Shown here: positions 48,548 through 59,399 of the stretch, piece after piece
Layout of the letters: the number at the start of each line of letters is the position of its first letter
How positions within the stretch are numbered: the first letter of the stretch is position 1
Source: Lepeophtheirus salmonis
Lineage: Eukaryota > Arthropoda > Copepoda > Siphonostomatoida > Caligidae
DNA: 64,000 bases
Assembly (NCBI RefSeq): GCF_016086655.4
Contig: NC_052135.2
Coordinates: 54,733,671 to 54,797,670 of the forward strand
Direction of reading: 5' to 3'
The notes under the pieces: generated by a model
What the model saw: only the letters and a program-made list of their open reading frames with translations
What the model was told of the DNA's origin: nothing
Database searches by the model: none
Made by a program: the position numbers and the translations under genes

Positions 48548-49314
48548 GGGAACGCGCTCTTTTTTTATGTTTGACGGGAGTGCTAAATAATTTTCTCACA
48601 TTTACCAAGTAAATGCAGTTAATGGAAACTTTAACAGCTCATATCTTACCCATTTTTAATTATAGTTAAATTCTTTTTTATTGAAACTGTACCCATGAAA
48701 CAATCATCATTTTTATGACATGGAATATGTATTATATATTGTAATTCTACCTTATTTTATATTAAAACACATATTATTATCTACAATGTACTCTGTATCC
48801 AAGCCAATTTCTGGAAATGGGCGAGAGCAAATCCATTTTTTATGTAACCAACATGGTTTCACAAATCATTATGCGATAATTATCAACTCCTAAGAAATTT
48901 TTTTCAATCAAATTACAACATAATTCTTCAATATCTATGCTAAAAAATTGGTTACAGAAGCAAAGAGTCAACTTCATTCAAATAATGAATGGAAAATTTT
49001 TTCAAAAAATGCTTCAACTTCTTTCTTTTTTTCTTCAAAAGTTGTATTGAAGTGTAAATTAGCTCCATGCTATCTTTTGTCTTAAAGTGTGCAATATGTG
49101 TATTTCACTATAGAATGGAATAATTGTAAATATATCATACATAATTTATGTCATGGAAATGATAATTGTATAATGGTTAAATTTTCTAAAAAAATTAATT
49201 TAATTATAATCAAAAATGTGTAAGATAGAAGCTGTTAAAGTTACAATTTACTACATTTATTTGATTTATATGAGGAAATTATTATGCACTTCAGTCAAAA
49301 TAAGAGCACGCCAG
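48548..49314. mobile_element. long-TIR foldback element, copy 1, upstream of HECTD1
   Basis: Ends GGGAACGCGCTCTTTTTT and, on the other strand, GGCGTGCTCTTATTTT. Both continue inward through TTGAC..GAGTGC, AATAATTT, GTAACTTTAACAGCT, CTTACCCATTTTT, AATTATA and ATCATTTTTATGACAT, giving inverted repeats of about 180 nt around a 350-nt AT-rich core. No ORF. It starts 290 nt upstream of the HECTD1 ATG and so probably abuts the promoter or 5' UTR. Confidence 0.7.
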
Positions 49315-49419
49315 AAGAAGATTCGTTTAATATTCATTTCATTGTTCCCTGACTAATGTGAAACGTCTTTATGTTTCATTATGACTCGACTTTGTATCTA
49401 TCTCTATACACAGTCTCCT

Positions 49420-49640
49420 AGCACGTCGTTACCTTTATTGTAGCACGCAACCTTCTCTCCCAAAAGAAAAGATGCAAAATCAGTTGGTAGTAAGCCAATT
49501 CTTCCCAACTAGGGAACTATTATTCAATCGTTGTTGGGTATTCTTCACAGGTTAAAATAAATTAGTACAAGTTCAACCAATCAACGTGAAACTAAAACTG
49601 ATTAGGAGAAAAGCAGCAGACCCATCAACAGCTGACAAAA
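49420..49640 (+). repeat. dispersed repeat family C, fullest copy
   Basis: AGCACGTCGTTACCTTTATT, GTAGCACGCAACCTTCTCTC, CAGTTGGTAGTAAGCCAATT, ATTCAATCGTTGTTGGGTAT, AACCAATCAACGTGAAACTA. Lies about 100 nt beyond foldback copy 1. Confidence 0.5.
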
Positions 49641-50407
49641 AATACTTAGTATTTTTTTGTGTTAGCTAGTTAACTCCGTGCTATGTAATCATTCTTTTCC
49701 ATTTCTCTTTTCTATTTACCTTGATAGAAAAATGATAAATCCAAATCTTCCACCACCATCTATGACCCAAATCTCTTCCTCTTTTCTCGAGTCAACAACA
49801 AACACTCACTTTTCTATATTCCTACTCAATCTGATTTACTTTCATCCTTTATTAATGAATAAATTCATTTCCAAGGTGAAATCTCAAGGCCTATCCCGCA
49901 ATTGTATTGATTGTTTCCTGATACTAATAATAATGACGTATAAAATATACTCTGCAAAAACGTGGACATAACAATTTGCAATTGTCTTAAAAATATACCT
50001 ATGTCGACTCAGTACGAATACAATTGTTTTATTACACTAAGGGACATAATAACTAAGACAAATCATATCAATTAAATATCATATCCCAGAGTCTAGACCC
50101 TAGTAACTGATAACTTTTATTTCAATTAATGTCGTCTCCAACTAGCAACTACATGAGGAAAGTTAAGGGGAAAATATTTGAAATTGAGAAAGATGGCGTA
50201 ATAATACTAATAGGATTTCAATGTACACTGTCTTTACTTATGTAAGTGAAGGGGAAAAAAATCAGAAGTCATTATTTATATTAATTAGCCTTCATGACTT
50301 TGTCGATTCAAAAACAGTAATTCTATTAATTAAGTTAATAATGAATACGAGGAAATTAACAATTTTATTCCCTTTGAACACAGTTTTTTTATTCATACAT
50401 AATAAAT

Positions 50408-50935
50408 TAGTCAGGAGGGTCGGCAGGAGGGGGCTGGAGGGGATGTAGCCCAAGTTAAGAATTTATCCTTTTTGCTAGAATACGTAATATTTGAAATTTG
50501 ATTTTTTTGTAAACAGCTGTGGATTTTTGAAAAAAAAATAACAAGAAAATTCTTTTTTTTTTGAATAGATGTGGATTTTGAATATTTTTTTCCCAAATTT
50601 TTTTTTGTGTTTAGCTATAGATTTTTGAAAAATTTTCTCAATAAATTTAATATTTCATTTTTATTTTCAAAAAATGTATATTATTGTGAATAGCTGTGAA
50701 TTTTTTTTTTTTTTTGATAATTTAATTTTGGAAATTTTTTGCAAAAAATTGAATTTGTTGTGAATAGTATGGATTTTGAAATTTATATCCAAAGAAATTA
50801 ATATTTTTGTGTGTAGACGGGAATTTTTGAAAAAAATTTCAAAAATTTATTATTTTGATAATTTAATTTTTGAATTTTTTTTTTTCAAAAATATTAATTT
50901 GTTGTGAATAGTATGGATTTATATATCTCAATTTG
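50408..50935. repeat. GGCGTCYGCAGG-family copy with degenerate tandem array of about 60-nt units
   Basis: Begins GAGGGTCGGCAGGAGGG and GGGGATGTAGCCCAAG. It continues as about seven degenerate units each carrying TGTGAATAGCTGTGGATTTT or close variants. Almost purely A/T otherwise. Non-coding. Confidence 0.55.
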
Positions 50936-52079
50936 TTCCCAAATTATAGTCGAATCCATTTTTTACATTTTATGTTACTTTGACCTTGACGTCTCAAAAT
51001 TCAATGGCCTCTTATATTATCTTCGTACCATTTTTGATCAAAATCGATCTGTAACTTCTGCTGTAAACCTGGTGACTAACAAACAAACAGGGGCAAAAAC
51101 ATTACATCAGTTTAACTTCTTTGGTGGAGATAACTAGTACCTGGAGTTGTTCGAAGTTATTAGGCGCCGACGAAGAGACAAATTTTGCTTTAATTATATA
51201 AATTTGCTTTATTAATATACAAGATCCCCAACAAATCATTAAGTGTTACTCTGTTTTTCATTAGAAAAATCCCATGTAGCTACTCAATACTTTGATGTTC
51301 TCTCCTCAATGTAGTATATTTAAGTTCCTTGATCCGATTGTTCTCCTTTTTATCATATTTTATCTTTATTATTTAATACGTTATGCATATATTTTACATG
51401 TACCCTCCATGTAACTTTTACTATAAATAACCCTGGCGTAAGTGACAATATCAGAGTAGTGTGACATCCTGATTATTTTTCTAGAGGTAGTACCCGGCAT
51501 TGCCCAGAGTAATTTGAGTTATGACGTACATACATAAAGAGGAGATGTGAGTAAAGAAAAACTAATTATAGGGATTAAAAAAGGTAAAACGTTTGTTGCA
51601 TGCTCATTGCAGTCTTTCTTCTTTTTTATTCATTGTATAACAATTTTTTTGTGTGTTAATATTTCCCTCCAAAATAGTGGTGGGGAATGGTGGAGTTGGA
51701 ATTAGAGAATGACCGGCTGACAGAAGAACCAATGTTCCAAAATTTCACAAATTTCAACCAATTTTACCAATTTTTTAACCAAATTTCAAATCACAACCAT
51801 TTAAAGACTTTTTTAATAAGAAAAACAACTAATTTATGAGATATTGTAAGTAATGTTTTTGAAAAAGTGGCTACACTCTTGAGTTAGAAATGTCAATACC
51901 GGCTCCCCGCAAACTTACTCCTATCACGTCTCTCTTTGGCGTAAAACTAGCAAATGAGTAACACTATTTTTAATTACTTATACGTATATATATTCTTGTG
52001 GTTTTTAATTTACTGTGTATGTGTTGTGATGATACTGTATGTTAAGGCTTAAGATTTGTAAACGCAAAGGAAAAAGTGA

Positions 52080-52370
52080 GGCAAGTTCGGGACTGGCAGT
52101 GCAAAAACTTTTCCAATATTGGCAGAAATCAGCAAGACTGCTGGTGGCGTCAGTGACTTTTTCAACAATGAAGTCATCATCAACCTCAACAGGCCGGTGG
52201 ACGAGTTTCAGCACTACTTTCCAGACTTCAAACGTGACAATGCAATGATTGAGTTAACGAGGGATCCATTCAGCTTTCGAGTGCACAACTTCCTGCAGGA
52301 AGTAGAAGACATCGATAACCAGTTTCTTGACCTGGTGCATAACTCTACAGAAAATCCTGAGGCATCTTAG
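52080..52370 (+). pseudogene. hAT/ZBED-type transposase C-terminal remnant
   Basis: Plus frame reads AKTFPILAEISKTAGGV, VDEFQHYFPDFKRDNAMIEL, TRDPFSFRVHNF and IDNQFLDLVHNS up to a TAG stop. This resembles the segment of SCAND3/ZBED5-like hAT transposases before the dimerisation domain (FPD...NPF...FLDLxNNS). The upstream frame is blocked by a TGA at about 52076. Fragment only. Confidence 0.55.
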
Positions 52371-52379
52371 AGACATACA

Positions 52380-54160
52380 TAAAAATAAACAGAACCAGTG
52401 TTCTTGTTATTGATGCACACGCCTGAAATATTTCATTAATTCAACTACATTATTATTTCTAAAAAAAAATATTTGTAATTGGTCCACTTAACAAATCCTG
52501 AGCGAGCTTCCCGCTCAGTTACTAATTTTTTGAGCACGCTCCCGCATTTTATTTACAGTAATGAATGCGCTCTCGCTCAATTAAAAATGGATATGCTAAT
52601 TTTTTTGCTCTTATAAGTGCATTTGAATTTGGCAACTCTCTATGATTGCAAATAAATTCAATATTGTTGTGTCTTGACGAGGTTGAGGAGACACAAACTA
52701 TTTATAAGGTGGAGAGATCCAGGACGACCGAAAGAAGTGAGGAGAAGGAAAGGCGTGGAGGAATAATACAACGGTTTATTTATAGGAACATCTATATTAT
52801 TAGTTAAACATAAACCTACTCTGATAAATACATAAAATACACGACTATTTATTTTATACTTAAAACGAGGTAAAAGACTGTACTTTACACACATATATAT
52901 ATACAAGAAAATAAGAGAAGAGAACAAGGGGGAAGAAAACACTAATGCATTACAAATATATTGCAAGTTTAAGTGTGCCGTACGATTTTGTGACAACTAT
53001 ACATTATTTGTAATAGGTTATAATAATCCAAATGATTAGTTTAGTTAAAATAGGTGTGTCAAGAAATTTTTATGTGTCTTTCATTGTGCTTGGGCACAAA
53101 AAGTTTGTAACCACTGTCTAAGGAACATATATTTTCTAGGTTTCGTGCAATATCATCCAGTTAGGCCTAATAATTAGTTTGAACTTGTATAAAGGTTTTT
53201 CAAGTTCTTGAACTTATGCTTGCGTGATATTTTGAGATCTTATGTCATAACTTAATATCATATGTCTTTACTACATAAAAATATAAGAAAATCATATTTT
53301 AGTTCGGAAAATTCGTTTACAAAAAAGTTGTTGAGCAATAGTAAGGGAAATTGTTTGACGTCACGACAGCAGAAGATAAAAAAAAATATTTGACCCAAAC
53401 ATTCGAAAAGGTAGTATTTCTCCCTAAAAACTCAAACAATTTTGTCAAAGTAAAGGCATAATTTGCATCTGATGGTCATTACATCACATCAAACCACCCA
53501 TAATTACTTCACGCGTATATTATTTATAGCCCACGTAAAACATGGCAACTTGAGTGGCCTATAATTGTACTTCCAGAGCGGCGACTTTCACAAAATATCT
53601 GTTTTAAGAAAAATAATTAGGCCTTTCAATCCATTAATTATCATGTCTTTGATTCGTCTACTGAATCAAACCATATATTTACACTAACTAAATATATTTC
53701 AAAATGTTATGCAGGCATAAACTAAATCATTTGGGAAAACGTGAAAGTGAGAGGATTAAAGGGACCAAAGTTTGGAGAATACTCACCAATCGTTTTCAAT
53801 TACAGTATCGGCTATCATACATTATAGCGATTTTTTTTATCGAAATTTATTTAGGCGCGCTTTTTTTGAGCGATAATTTTTTTGGGGAGATTTTTATAGC
53901 GAAACTTTATAAAAGGGAACAGAGATCCTACCCCCGGATAACCTACCCCCTGTTCTTTACCCCCCCGACCAACTACCCGCTGGACCCTTTACCCCTCATC
54001 AATATTATTGAGAAGTACAGTTAGTAAATTATAGAGGCCCAAAGTAATAAATAAATGTTATGGTTGTTTGGACCGGATATTGAACAGTAAAACTTTCATG
54101 TGGGAATCGTAAAGTAAGTTATATGTAGTACTATCAATATTTGTACCCAAAATTAACTCC
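52380..54160. other. intergenic, one GAGCG-rich patch and AT-rich DNA
   Basis: 52495-52580 repeats CTGAGCGAGCTTCCCGCTCA and GCGCTCTCGCTCAATT, a patch unlike its surroundings. 53850-54000 holds CGCGCTTTTTTTGAGCGATA and ACCCCCCGACCAACTACCCG blocks. Frames here (52658-52996, 53704-54024) have no protein-like support. Confidence 0.3.
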
Positions 54161-54164
54161 TTAA

Positions 54165-54647
54165 TCTTGCTTAAGGTTAAATACGAATTGGGTATCTTCA
54201 GAAGCAAGACACAATAAATCTTTGGAATTATTAAATGAACAAACAAACACGTTTCACTCCTTCGATCAACTCAATAATTTGTCAGATATCCAATTAAGAT
54301 TGTTTTTAGAGCAAGAGCTAACTTTTTATCCTTATCTAAATCATAAGAAGATTCCAGTTTCTAAGCTTGTTTATGTTTTGAGGTCAATTAAAGTTAAGAT
54401 TGTTCATGTAATTCATAATGTCATTGCTTATTTGAAAGGTAGAAGTACTATTGTGTGGAATAAAAAAAAGATGATTACGAAAATTGAGGAATTTATTTCT
54501 TATAATGTCTCGTATACCAATAAGTTAAAATTTGCGAACCATCAACAAGGGTGGAGGAAGACTAATATATACAATGGACCTTTTTTTAAGTGCTATGTGC
54601 GTACTAAAATTATAATGATTTTTAAATTGATTGAATTAATATCTTAG
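54165..54647 (+). pseudogene. uncharacterised open frame of 160 codons, possible exon or recent gene relic
   Basis: Open from 54165 to a TAA ending at 54647, with no good ATG start. The translation looks protein-like: NNLSDIQLRLFLEQELTFYP, KIPVSKLVYVLRSIKVKIVH, LKGRSTIVWNKKKMITKIEE, FANHQQGWRKTNIYNGPFFK. A 160-codon frame is unlikely by chance in about 70 percent AT DNA. The VLRSI...KGR...NKKKMITKIEEFI pattern faintly recalls SAP-like helix-loop-helix folds, but I do not recognise it. TATCTTCAG at about 54193-54201 could be an acceptor. Neighbouring DNA is repeat-rich, so a relic of a multicopy element is possible. Confidence 0.35.
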
Positions 54648-56010
54648 AAAATGTCTAATTACATAGTTAAAAAGTCCCTCTGTTAATGTGCAAGAAAATA
54701 GAAAACGCAAGAGAAATAGTGATTCTTCAGCAAATAGAAGAGTGAATTAACAGTCAAATGTATTTTGAATTAATCTTATGTGTCTAAATCCAAAAATTAT
54801 TGTGTCTAAATCCAAAAATTATTGTATCTAATATAATAATTGTATCTATAATATTGTAGCAAGTAAATGTGTATTTCATTTCTGTATTCAGGGTGAAATA
54901 TTATTTTTTTACTCAACTAAATTATTTAATTAATTATATAAATTGATAAATTTGTCCTTCAAAAGTAGAGTATCAACTTCAGTTTATGTTTGTACAAGAT
55001 TATTATGTAGTAAGTTTAATTCCAATAACTAATTAATATGAAATATTATTTTTCGAATGATCTTTAAATACTAATGTGATTAATTCATAAAGTAAGTATA
55101 TTTCCACAATTATTCAAATGGATTTGTAGCCGCATAATTAAGATGTTTTGATTTAGAGCCAAGATCACAAAATATTATTACCAACTAAAAATTAAGAATA
55201 ATTGATTATTAATTGTTTAAGTTAATTAATTATTTGAGTGACTGAAAATATAAATTTAATTTTTAGAGTATAATTCAAATAATCTCTTGAGGTTGGATTT
55301 ATAATATTTTGAGATCCCGCCTCTAAATCTGTAGGTATTTTAAAATTTGCGAATCCAAATCATAGATAAATATGCATATTTTCTGTATTCCAAACCGACT
55401 CCGTGATTAAATAACTCATCAGCTCTAATTCATGGAAATTAGATGTAAAATAATGGAATAGTTGCTTAAAATATCAGGAGATGTTGAGAAAAAATTACAA
55501 TTGCGGCAAATATTATAACCTTAATATTGTACAATATTCATATGAGTTTACCGAGTAGAATTTATCATCAAAAATGATATGCATCTAAGTCAGTATTTTG
55601 AAACTTCCCATTGCAAATATATCGTTGATATTACTATTGTAACGGATTATGAATTGGTTAGACACTTTGTAATAATACAAAATACATTGTTCTTGAATAA
55701 AGTATATAATTTTATAATAATATAAAAGTATTGGATTTCACGGAGTATTACAACAAATACTCATATTCATGTTTCAAATTTTTTATCGGAAATCATGAAA
55801 ATGGGAAGCATCAATAGGAGTCTAATTCTAGCTACTTAACATGAGTTAAAATGAAATATTAATTACAATTAAATCATTATTAATATATATAATACGTAAA
55901 TAATGAGTAATCAATAATATCAAAGCAGTTAAGTTTTAGTATTCATTGGATTAATGAATCAAGTAACACAGAAATGAATGTTCTGCCAATGAGGCCTACT
56001 AATATCTGGT
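54648..56010. other. intergenic, very AT-rich
   Basis: No gene. A 22-nt unit TGTCTAAATCCAAAAATTAT+TG is tandemly duplicated at 54781-54825 with a degenerate third TGTATCTA copy. The rest is unstructured by eye. Confidence 0.35.
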
Positions 56011-57809
56011 CTTGATTAATATGAGAAAATTATTTTGCACTTCAGTGAAAATAAGTGCATGGCAGTACGAATTAGTTCTACTAATATCTGGAGTGAACCA
56101 AGGATCAATCTATTAACCTCATGTAGGGGAGGTGTATTTTTATGCTTAAAAATTAAATGTTAATATGTAATTGACTTTGTACAATATTATTCCACTTTTA
56201 TTTAATCAGAATCAGAGAATCTATGTGAAGTCAGGAGCTACAATTAATATGTCTTCCACCAAGATATCATTTTTCAACTGAATTAAAAAAAAAAAAATGG
56301 ATTACTAAAACTTGCGTAGAGTATATTTTTCAGCCTTGAATTGCTACAGACATTATCTTTAACATTTTTCCGAAAGGCAATCACCAAAAGTAAAGTTTAG
56401 ATTGGACATTTTATCTGTTAAAGTTAGGAGTCATCTTTTTGGCAAAAGATGTACAATACATATAATGTACATCGAGCCTGGTATATATAATAATTAATAT
56501 CCTTTATATATACCAAATCTAGCTTATAGAGAATTAAGAAAGGCGGAGAGGTTCAAAGGGTTGAATTATGATTAATAACATAAATATTATATTAGAAAGT
56601 ATTGTGTCCGTGCCATTTTCATTTCATCTCTGAAAATTATTATTAATTTTGCTTTATATAATAATAGCATAATTATTAGTGTAGTAGAAAAAATATATTC
56701 TATCTGTGATAAATGTGAAGATGTAATTTATAATTACCTCTTTACATTCACATTCTTGCTGAGGTTAATATAAGTTATTAACCTTTGTTCTTACATTATT
56801 ATTTTACTATATTTTTCTAATACACTTATAATTTTTTTATGTATTAATCATTGAAATATTTGAATAGAAAATTAAATTTTAAGAAGTCAATCTTGGAAAA
56901 TATTTTTGTTAGAAGATGTCCCAATCATTTTGTTAAGCAGTAATTTAATTATTATTATTTTACATATAAAAACAGCAAACCATTTTTGAAACACTTAAGA
57001 AAATCTTTTAAAATTATAATTGGTGTAATAATACTTAATAAAATAATTTTATATATTAAATCATATGCAATATGAATTTGCACCTATAAAAAATCATAAA
57101 ATTTCCGGCTTATATATGCAATAAATAATCGCAGTGTTATTATTTAGTTTTTTAAATGTATTTTTGGTTTATCATATATTCAAAATACTGTGATGTGTAC
57201 ATTTGATAATTTAAAATAATATATTAATAAATACTTAATAGTAATGATGAATATCTTAGAATCAACCCTTCAAAAATACATAGTAATATTATAAATCATA
57301 ATTCAACCCTTTGATCATTTATCTCTTTCTTTTTCCTAAGTATCTATTAAGAATTACATTATACATATTGTACATCCTTCGTCAAAATGAGTACTCCTAA
57401 ATTTAACGGATAAAATGTTTAATACAAACTTTACTTTTAGTATTTTTTTGTAATTGACTTGTAGAAAAATGTTAAAGTTATCAATCCCAGATTGAAACAC
57501 TTACTCTACGCAAGTTTTTGTAATCAATTTTTTTTTATTTCAGTTCAAATATGTTGTCTTGGTGGAAGACATATTAATTGTAGGACGTGACTTCAAGTAT
57601 ATTTTCAAATGCGGTTGAAATAAAATATAGTAATATTGTACAAAGCTAATTAGGTTTTGCCATTTGATTTTTAAGCATAAAAATACCCATCCCCCCTACA
57701 TGAGGTTAGGTGATTGACCCTCCAGATATTAGTAGAAATAATTAGTAATTGGTACTGCCATGCACTTATTTTGACTGAAGTGCAAAATAATTTTCTCATA
57801 TTAATCAAG
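56011..57809. repeat. 1.8-kb imperfect palindrome (long inverted repeat)
   Basis: The outer 58 nt are complementary almost perfectly: CTTGATTAATATGAGAAAAT at 56011 against its reverse complement ending 57809. Arms 56011-56590 and 57285-57809 stay alignable by eye, roughly three quarters identical with one indel of about 60 nt. Shared blocks include TAATATCTGGAG, ACCTCATGTAGGGG, TATGTCTTCCACCAAGA, CTTGCGTAGAGTA and AAAGGGTTGAATTATGATT. A central 690 nt is unpaired. No ORF of note. The outer motif is also the subterminal sequence of the inverted-repeat family at 48.5 and 58.7 kb. Confidence 0.85.
56670..56833. repeat. small palindrome inside the spacer of the 1.8-kb palindrome
   Basis: AATTATTAGTGTAGTAGAAA at 56670 pairs with AATTATAAGTGTATTAGAAA read on the minus strand from 56833. 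The centre holds a perfect short inverted repeat GGTTAATATAAGTTATTAACC-like core. Looks like an independent short foldback (MITE) nested in the loop. Confidence 0.5.
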
Positions 57810-58684
57810 AGAAATGTAGTAAATTGCATCTTTAACAACCCATATATTACCCATTTTGAATTATAATTAATTATTTTTTACAGAAAGTTTATCCATGAAG
57901 CAATTATCATTTCAATGACATAAAATATGTATGATATATTTATTATTCAACTCCATTTTAATAATGAAAAACCTATATTATACATACAATTTATGAATAA
58001 AGAGGAAATAGAGCGAATTCAGAATTATATCAAACTTTTGGAGGAAAAAAAATAGTAGTTGAATAATATTTTGAAGCACTTTTCCATTTATTATTTGCTC
58101 TTCTCTTCAGAAACCAATTTTTTACCTTAAATATTTAAGAATTTAGAAGTAATTTGATTAGAAAAGGAGTGAGTCAAGGTTGTCTGCAGGGAGTGGACTA
58201 GAGGGGATGTAGCTCCCACCCCAAACGAAGTAATGTTTTTCTTGGACTAGGAAAAATTATTGCTCCTCTGGATGTAAAAATTTAATGAGAAAACAGAGGG
58301 ATTTTTTTGAAGGATTTATTTTCTAAAAAAAAAGCCATTCCATCGCAGACGCTCCTGTGAGTAAGTGATTAGTACTTTATTATGATTCAGATTCCATGTT
58401 AGTTAGATAGGATATTGATTTGCTCTCGCTCATTAGCAGAAATTGGCTTGGATACAGTGTATATTGTAGATAATGTGCGTTTCATTATAAAATTGGGTTG
58501 AATTATAAATATTTAATGATAAAAAAATGAGAATTGCTGTAATAGTTCTAACTTTTTATAAAAAAATTAATTCAATTTTAATTAAGAAGATACGAGGTTT
58601 TAAAATTTCAATTTACTGCATTCATTTAATTAATCTGAGAAAATTATTTTGCACTCCTGTCAAGCACAAAAAAGAAAGCGTTCC
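57755..58684. mobile_element. long-TIR foldback element, copy 2
   Basis: Right end on the minus strand is GGAACGCTTTCTTTTTTG then CAGGAGTGCAAAATAATT, matching copy 1 at 48548. The left end (about 57762) has CACTTATTTTGACTGAAGTG and continues inward with AACAACCCATATATTACCC and ATCATTTCAATGACAT. The element is longer than copy 1 partly because another short element (58174-58360) is inserted. Its left terminus is shared with the right arm of the 1.8-kb palindrome. Confidence 0.65.
58174..58360. mobile_element. short inverted-repeat element (GGCGTCYGCAGG family) nested in copy 2
   Basis: Starts CAAGGTTGTCTGCAGGGA; ends in the inverted equivalent CGCAGACGCTCCTG. Body includes GGGGATGTAGCTCCCACCCC, a motif shared with the 50.4- and 14.1-kb copies. 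About 187 bp, no coding potential. Confidence 0.6.
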
Positions 58685-58807
58685 ATATTTATTTATGTGC
58701 ATGTCGCGTTCCCATCACACTCTCTAACTGGCCAACTAGATTGTGATTTGACAACTATCACGTGATCTTATCCTTTAAGATACCATCAAAGTAAATAAAA
58801 GGTAAAA

Positions 58808-58990
58808 TGACGTTGAGTATCCAATGAGGGAGTGTCAGACTGTATTTATCCAATGAGATGAAGGAAAAAGCTCTACAACAGACCTTTCTCTCTTTCTTTC
58901 TCTGTTTTTCTTTCTATCTTATTTTATTCTGTGTCATTCTCTCTCCTTCTATTTGTGGTATTTAATAACTTTTGTTGTTTCTCTTGGAGT
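58808..58990 (+). promoter_or_regulatory. promoter-like region with two CCAAT boxes
   Basis: CCAATGAG occurs twice (58821-58828 and 58850-58857), with a TGACGT core at 58808. A CT-rich initiator-like tract (about 58884-58955) follows, and then the ORFs at 59008 and 59079. This is the only such cluster noted in the window and fits a TATA-less promoter for the plus-strand gene(s). Confidence 0.45.
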
Positions 58991-59007
58991 TGAAACGAGT
59001 AGTCAGG

Positions 59008-59076
59008 ATGACTGATGGCCCTCATCATGCTGGAATTATAGCATCGTCGTTCACAACTACCCCAGAAATCCCTTAA
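59008..59076 (+). CDS. upstream ORF, 22 residues
   Basis: ATG at 59008 opens MTDGPHHAGIIASSFTTTPE followed by two residues and TAA, ending 2 nt before the ATG of the 59079 ORF. If transcribed it would force reinitiation or leaky scanning. It could instead be untranslated leader. Confidence 0.3.
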   Translation: MTDGPHHAGIIASSFTTTPEIP

Positions 59077-59078
59077 AC

Positions 59079-59396
59079 ATGTATCGAGGGTTATTAGCGC
59101 GTATTGGGAAGTCCAAAGTGCTCGAGAGCTCTAAAGCGGACAATCAAAAAGACTCCGACTCTAAAAGCCCCGTTGTTGGATCTAAAACTCTCAAAAATTC
59201 TATTTCTCACGATAAATCAAGTCCATTTGATGAGTCCAAACCTCTTTTTAAAGGTCCTCGCATCTTTTTTATTTCTTCTCTATTTTGTTGTTCTTTGCAT
59301 GGAATTCTTCTTCTTTCCGCCCTTGTAATATCCTGGATCTTGGATCCTCATCTTTCCTTTGTCCATTCTTCTTCCTCTTCCACCTCTCCATTTTAA
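59079..59396 (+). CDS. short ORF with one membrane segment, possible first exon of the TRMT2A-like gene
   Basis: 105 residues from ATG (59079) to TAA. It starts MYRGLLARIGKSKVLES, continues Ser/Lys/Asp-rich, then has a hydrophobic stretch (FFISSLFCCSLHGILLLSAL, about 62-88) and a Ser-rich end. It follows a promoter-like region and lies 1.1 kb upstream of the TRMT2A-like exon on the same strand. Reading could be cut at TTTAAAG|GT (59253/59254). That gives phase 1, which fits the phase-1 start of the 60498 exon, but the donor (GTCCTC) is poor. So it is either a small independent gene or exon 1 of its neighbour. Confidence 0.4.
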   Translation: MYRGLLARIGKSKVLESSKADNQKDSDSKSPVVGSKTLKNSISHDKSSPFDESKPLFKGPRIFFISSLFCCSLHGILLLSALVISWILDPHLSFVHSSSSSTSPF

Positions 59397-59399
59397 CTT

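Noticed and set aside
49678..49971. 97-codon frame, Phe/Ser/Pro-rich
   Set aside because: Directly follows a family C repeat, low complexity, no homology recognised.
53704..54024. 106-codon frame with hydrophobic stretch
   Set aside because: Starts protein-like only by chance; it runs through a T-rich and CCCCC-rich repeat-looking block and ends without support.
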